Positions 60,513 to 64,000 of a DNA stretch of 64,000 nucleotides are shown piece after piece. The DNA is taken from positions 868,001 to 932,000 of the forward strand of contig NZ_JAFBBV010000001.1 of NCBI RefSeq assembly GCF_016907365.1, written 5' to 3'. Numbering within the stretch: position 1 is the first letter of the stretch; each line of letters opens with the position of its first letter. The stretch is from Oerskovia paurometabola (GTDB taxonomy: Bacteria > Actinomycetota > Actinomycetes > Actinomycetales > Cellulomonadaceae). Under the pieces are notes generated by a model, which saw only the letters and a list, made by a program, of their open reading frames with translations, was not told the DNA's origin and did no database searches. A program made the translations under genes and the position numbers.

Positions 60513-61088
60513 TCAGAGCGTCGCGAGCCACCGCACGACGGCGTCGCTCACCGCCGCGTGGTCGTTGCGCACGTCGTGGGCGCCGGGCAGTCGCACCTGG
60601 GTGACCGGCCCGGGGATCGCCGCGACGTGCTCGTCGAACTCCTCGGGCGAGCCGAACGGGTCGGTCGTCCCGGACACGAACAGCACGGGGACCGTGAGCT
60701 GCGGGAAGTGCTCGACGCGCAGCTTGTCGGGCTTGCCCGGCGGGTGCAGGGGATAGCTCAGCAGCACGAGGCCGGCCGCGGGCAGGCCCTCGGCCACGGC
60801 GAGCGAGCACATGCGTCCGCCGTAGGACCGACCGCCGAGCACGAGCCGGTCGGACGCGAACTCCTCCTCGGCCGCGAAGCGCGCGGCCTCCTCGACCAGG
60901 TGCGCGACCGCGACGGGCGCCCGGTCCGGCATGCGCTTCCCGGCGAGCCGGTACGGGAAGTCGACCCGGCGCACGGGCAGCGGAGCCACGGCCTCCTCGA
61001 CCGCGACGAGGGTCGGGTGGTCGCGACCGGCCCCGGCCCCCGGCGTGAGGAGGAGCCCGCCGACCGCTGCGCCTGATGATCGCGTCAT
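60513..61088 (-). CDS. Small alpha/beta hydrolase, TEX30/dienelactone-hydrolase-like
   Basis: This 191-aa alpha/beta hydrolase has LLTPGAGAGRDHP as its oxyanion region, a nucleophile elbow GGRSYGGRM, a strand LVLLSYPLHPPGKPD typical of the TEX30/KANL3-like family, an acidic residue in SGTTDPFGSPEE and a C-terminal His in LPGAHDVRND. The substrate is unknown. ATG 61088 is chosen; the frame continues upstream into the palindrome at 61134-61188 but that region is not coding. Confidence 0.87.
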   Translation of the reverse strand: MTRSSGAAVGGLLLTPGAGAGRDHPTLVAVEEAVAPLPVRRVDFPYRLAGKRMPDRAPVAVAHLVEEAARFAAEEEFASDRLVLGGRSYGGRMCSLAVAEGLPAAGLVLLSYPLHPPGKPDKLRVEHFPQLTVPVLFVSGTTDPFGSPEEFDEHVAAIPGPVTQVRLPGAHDVRNDHAAVSDAVVRWLATL

Positions 61089-61133
61089 GGTTCCAGTCTG
61101 GCAGCGGCGGCTGACCAGGACCTTTCCTGCGGT

Positions 61134-61188
61134 CGAGCACGGGGTTGAGGTCGTCAGTCTGCTCAGAACGACCTCAACCCCGTGCTCG
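61134..61188. repeat. Intergenic palindrome, GGGGTTGAGGTCG family, copy 5
   Basis: Perfect 21-bp arms (61134-61154 and 61168-61188) start CGAGCACGGGGTTGAGG, with a 13-base loop. It lies between the DUF305 gene stop and the start of the next minus-strand gene. Confidence 0.9.
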
Positions 61189-61205
61189 GCACCTGGCTGC
61201 AACCG

Positions 61206-61817
61206 CTACAGGGTCGCCAAGAGCTCGCGCATCTCCTGGATCTCCTGCTCCTGGGCGTCGATGATCTCCTGGGCCAACGCCAGCGCCTCGGCGTTCTCGC
61301 CGTCCGCGAGCTCGGCCTCGGCCATGTCCACGGCCCCCTCGTGGTGGGCGATCATGCCCTCGAGGAACAGGCGTGAGACGGTCGCGGCGTCCGCGGCCTC
61401 GAGCGCCTGGATCTCCTCGTCGCTCAGCATCCCGTCCATCTCGTGGCCCGAGTGGTCGCCCGTCGTCGAGGCGCCCCACTCGGCGAGGAAGCCCTCCATG
61501 GTCGCGATCTCAGGCTCTTGCGCGCTCTCGATGCGGGTCGCGAGATCGACGACCGCAGGGTCGACGCCCTCCGTGTCGAGCACGATGCGCGACATCACGA
61601 GCGCCTGCTCGTGGTGAGGGATCATCATCTGCGCGAACATGACGTCCGCGTCGTTCGCCCCGGCGGCGTCGGCCCCCGTGTCCTGCGACGGCGAGCCGTT
61701 GCCCATGTCGTGACCCTCCATGTCTGCGCCGTCGCCCGCGTCGGCGCAGCCCGCGAGTGCCAGCGTCGAGCCGAGGGTCAGGCCGATGCCGACCTTGGTC
61801 AGGGTGTGCTTGTTCAT
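61206..61817 (-). CDS. DUF305 lipoprotein of a copper-type operon
   Basis: This 203-aa lipoprotein (lipobox LALAGC) has a ferritin-like DUF305 domain with two His/Met-rich helices: DVMFAQMMIPHHEQALVMS and FLEGMIAHHEGAVDMAEAEL. A Met/His-rich linker (DMEGHDMGNG) follows the lipid Cys. DUF305 proteins often accompany copper exporters and may bind the metal outside the membrane. It is the last gene of the unit with the DUF6153 and CopB-like genes; 84 bases separate it from the former. Confidence 0.88.
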   Translation of the reverse strand: MNKHTLTKVGIGLTLGSTLALAGCADAGDGADMEGHDMGNGSPSQDTGADAAGANDADVMFAQMMIPHHEQALVMSRIVLDTEGVDPAVVDLATRIESAQEPEIATMEGFLAEWGASTTGDHSGHEMDGMLSDEEIQALEAADAATVSRLFLEGMIAHHEGAVDMAEAELADGENAEALALAQEIIDAQEQEIQEMRELLATL

Positions 61818-61901
61818 GAGTCGTCCTTCAGGTGATCGGTCGGTGTGCCACGGGTGCCCCGTGGCGGTGACGGTCGCTGCGGCCCTGGTCGGGCCGGGCT
61901 C

Positions 61902-62363
61902 CTATCTCCGACTGATCCCGAGCGCGACGAGCGACGGCGGCCGCAGCGCCGACCCGAGCCGCCGCCAGGGCGCGACGACGCGCGCGAGGTACGTGACGCC
62001 GTCGGGCAGGCGGCGCACGAGCGCGGGGCCGCCGAGCGAGAAGAGCGCGACGAGCACCAGGAGGCACATGGCCTCCATCTCGCCGTGCCCCGTGCCCGAC
62101 GGCGCCCCCTCCTCCGCGCCCACGTCGCCGAGCGGGTGGCCCAGGGTGGGAGCCGCCTCGGCGGCGACCGTGTGCGCGGGCCCGTGCGCCACGGGGCTGC
62201 CCGACATCTGGTGCATCCCGACGAACCCGCCGAGCAGCACCACCATCCCGAGCAGCACCGCGAACCGCCGGACGAGGCCGGCGGTTCGGGCGGGCCGGAC
62301 CGTGTCGCCCAGGTGGGCGGTCGACAGGGTCCTGGCCAGGGCGGTCGGGGACATCACGGACAT
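61902..62363 (-). CDS. DUF6153-type membrane protein
   Basis: This 153-aa protein has a hydrophobic helix (VLLGMVVLLGGFVGMHQM), then a His/Met-containing extracytoplasmic loop (HQMSGSPVAHGPAHT, HGEMEAMC) and a second helix (MCLLVLVALFSLGG). The layout matches the small DUF6153 proteins found next to DUF305 and heavy-metal ATPase genes in actinobacteria. His/Met residues suggest copper or silver contact. It starts three bases after the ATPase gene stop, so it is in the same operon. Confidence 0.8.
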   Translation of the reverse strand: MSVMSPTALARTLSTAHLGDTVRPARTAGLVRRFAVLLGMVVLLGGFVGMHQMSGSPVAHGPAHTVAAEAAPTLGHPLGDVGAEEGAPSGTGHGEMEAMCLLVLVALFSLGGPALVRRLPDGVTYLARVVAPWRRLGSALRPPSLVALGISRR

Positions 62364-62366
62364 CGT

Positions 62367-64000
62367 CTACGAGGCTGCCACACGCTCGGGGTCGAGGTCC
62401 AGGCGGCGCAGGAGCTGCGCGTTGAGGGCCACGATCACGGTCGACAGGGACATGAGCAGTGCGCCCACCGCCATGGGCATGACGAACCCGACCGGCGCCA
62501 GGACGCCTGCCGCGAGCGGCACCGACACCAGGTTGTACCCGGCGGCCCACCACAGGTTCTGCTTCATCTTGCGGTAGCTGGCCCGGGAGAGCTCGATGAC
62601 CGACAGGACCGAGCGCGGGTCGTCGCTCGCGAGGATGACCCCGGCCGACGCGATGGCCACGTCGGTGCCCGCGCCGATCGCGATGCCCACGTCCGCCTGG
62701 GCGAGCGCGGGGGCGTCGTTGACGCCGTCGCCGACCATCGCGACCTTGTGCCCGCGCGCCTGGAGCTCGGAGACCTTGTCGCCCTTGTCGCCCGGACGGA
62801 CCCCGGCGAACACCTCGTCGATGCCGAGCTCGTCGGCCACCGACTGCGCCACGGCCTGCGCGTCACCCGTGATCATGACGACCCGGATGTTGCGCCGGTG
62901 CAGGGCGTCGATCGCCTCCCGGGACTCGGGCCTGATCTCGTCGGCCAGCGCGAAGCCGCCCAGCACCCGCGGAGTGCCGGAGCCCAGGTCGAGCGCGTGC
63001 AGGACCGTCGCGCCCTCGCCCTCCCATGCGGCGGCGTCGGGCACGGGGTCGAGGCCGTGCTCCCGCAGGAGCGACGGGCCGCCCACCGCCACCCGGCGAC
63101 CGTCCACGAGACCCGAGACGCCCACTGCGGTCGAGGACTGGAAGTCCTCGGCGCGCGGCACCCGCACGCCCCTGTCCGCAGCGGCGCCCACGATCGCGCG
63201 GGCCAGGGGGTGCTGCGAGTCGGCCTCGACGGCCGCCGCGAGCGCGAGCAGCTCGTCCTCGCTGCCCGACGTCGCGACCAGGTGTGTCACGACGGGCTCG
63301 CCCTTGGTCAGGGTGCCGGTCTTGTCGAACAGGACAGCGTCGACCGTGCGCATCTGCTCGAGCGCCATGCGGTCCTTGACGAGCACGCCCGCCTTGGCCG
63401 CGCGCTCGGTCGAGATCGACACGACGAGCGGGATCGCGAGGCCAAGCGCGTGGGGGCACGCGATGACGAGGACCGTGATGGTCCGGATCAGCGCGCTCTC
63501 CGGCGTGCCCCACACGGTCCAGGAGATCAGCGTCAGCACCGCGGCGCCGAGCGCGAACCAGAAGAGCCAGCCTGCTGCGCGGTCCGCGAGACGCTGCGCG
63601 TGCGACGACGACGCCTGCGCCTGCGTCACCAGGCGCTGGATGCCCGCGAGCGCCGTGTCGTCGCCGACCGCGTCGACCTTGACGCGCAGCGCCTGGTCGG
63701 TCGCGACCGTCCCGGCCACGACGTGGTCGCCGACCGTCCGGCGCACCGGGCGCGACTCGCCCGTGATCATCGACTCGTCGACGTCCGCAGTCCCTTCCGA
63801 GACCACGCCGTCCGCGGGCACGCGCCCACCAGGACGCACCACGACGACGTCGCCCACGACAAGGTCCGTCGGGGAGACCGTGGACACCTGGCCGTCGTCA
63901 CTCACGCGCTCGGCCTCGTCGGGCAGCAGCGCCGCGAGCGACTCCAGGGCCGACGACGACTGCGCGAGCGACCGCATCTCGATCCAGTGGCCCAGCAGCA
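62367..64000 (-). CDS. Heavy-metal P-type ATPase, CopB class, 5' end outside the window
   Basis: About 544 residues of a P1B-type ATPase are present. Visible are the actuator motif MITGESRP, the membrane metal motif ACPHALGLAIPLV (CPH, diagnostic of the CopB/P1B-3 class rather than CPC of CopA), the phosphorylation site DKTGTLTKGEP, the HP-type SQHPLARAI motif and the hinge MVGDGVNDAPAL. The N-terminal membrane helices and any His-rich domain lie right of the window; the frame is open to base 64000 (LLGHWIEMRSLAQ). It should export copper or silver with the two small proteins encoded downstream. Confidence 0.92.
   Translation of the reverse strand, partial: LLGHWIEMRSLAQSSSALESLAALLPDEAERVSDDGQVSTVSPTDLVVGDVVVVRPGGRVPADGVVSEGTADVDESMITGESRPVRRTVGDHVVAGTVATDQALRVKVDAVGDDTALAGIQRLVTQAQASSSHAQRLADRAAGWLFWFALGAAVLTLISWTVWGTPESALIRTITVLVIACPHALGLAIPLVVSISTERAAKAGVLVKDRMALEQMRTVDAVLFDKTGTLTKGEPVVTHLVATSGSEDELLALAAAVEADSQHPLARAIVGAAADRGVRVPRAEDFQSSTAVGVSGLVDGRRVAVGGPSLLREHGLDPVPDAAAWEGEGATVLHALDLGSGTPRVLGGFALADEIRPESREAIDALHRRNIRVVMITGDAQAVAQSVADELGIDEVFAGVRPGDKGDKVSELQARGHKVAMVGDGVNDAPALAQADVGIAIGAGTDVAIASAGVILASDDPRSVLSVIELSRASYRKMKQNLWWAAGYNLVSVPLAAGVLAPVGFVMPMAVGALLMSLSTVIVALNAQLLRRLDLDPERVAAS

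Overview
The window is high-GC DNA from an actinobacterium, most likely of the family Cellulomonadaceae (Cellulomonas/Oerskovia relatives). The evidence is a truncated secreted serine protease at the left edge that closely resembles the Cellulomonas 69B4 protease, a beta-glucosidase/ABC uptake cluster, class-E-sortase-type LAXTG anchors, and abundant leaderless promoters. No rRNA, CRISPR array or intact insertion sequence is visible. No stretch without a gene exceeds about 260 bases.

Layout. 1-2300: end of the protease gene, an unrecognised gene and a P-loop ATPase/kinase, each followed by a long palindrome. 2415-9458: a membrane protein gene, then a translationally coupled jetA-jetB-jetC operon (Wadjet/MksBEF-type SMC complex) with no jetD nuclease gene beside it; the block is bracketed by two related 82-bp repeats. 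9575-12088: an OmpR-type two-component system. 12159-22005: a TetR regulator, a GH3 beta-glucosidase and a five-gene peptide-class ABC importer, probably for cello-oligosaccharides. 22235-26260: PAP2 phosphatase and topA. 26398-31109: glycerol dehydrogenase and a MacB/FtsX-type ABC exporter. 31294-38627: a LAXTG surface protein, tandem Gfo/Idh/MocA oxidoreductases, an OhrR-like regulator facing a 74-aa protein, a GNAT, a FUSC protein and a HAD phosphatase. 38713-40631: tmk-holB. 40847-54972: accessory genes, including a 1,526-aa wall-anchored phosphoesterase, a PAS-ANTAR regulator, LtrA, LysE and a LysR/MFS pair. 55101-56927: TAP-like hydrolase and tRNA-Thr(CGT). 57040-58484: small phage-like genes and a Tat-exported M15 peptidase, probably a prophage remnant. 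58734-61088: peptide deformylase, a LAXTG protein and an alpha/beta hydrolase. 61206-64000: a copper-type operon (DUF305, DUF6153, CopB-class ATPase cut by the window edge).

Three features run through the window. First, long intergenic palindromes (arms of 17-30 bp, no U-tract) lie just 3' of genes and fall into at least four sequence families. Second, many genes start exactly six bases after a TANNNT -10 box, which implies leaderless transcripts. Third, the core order topA...tmk-holB...hydrolase-tRNA-Thr appears to be split by two accessory blocks.

The most notable locus is the jetABC operon without jetD: a loop-extruding SMC machine apparently separated from its plasmid-cutting subunit and flanked by matching repeats.
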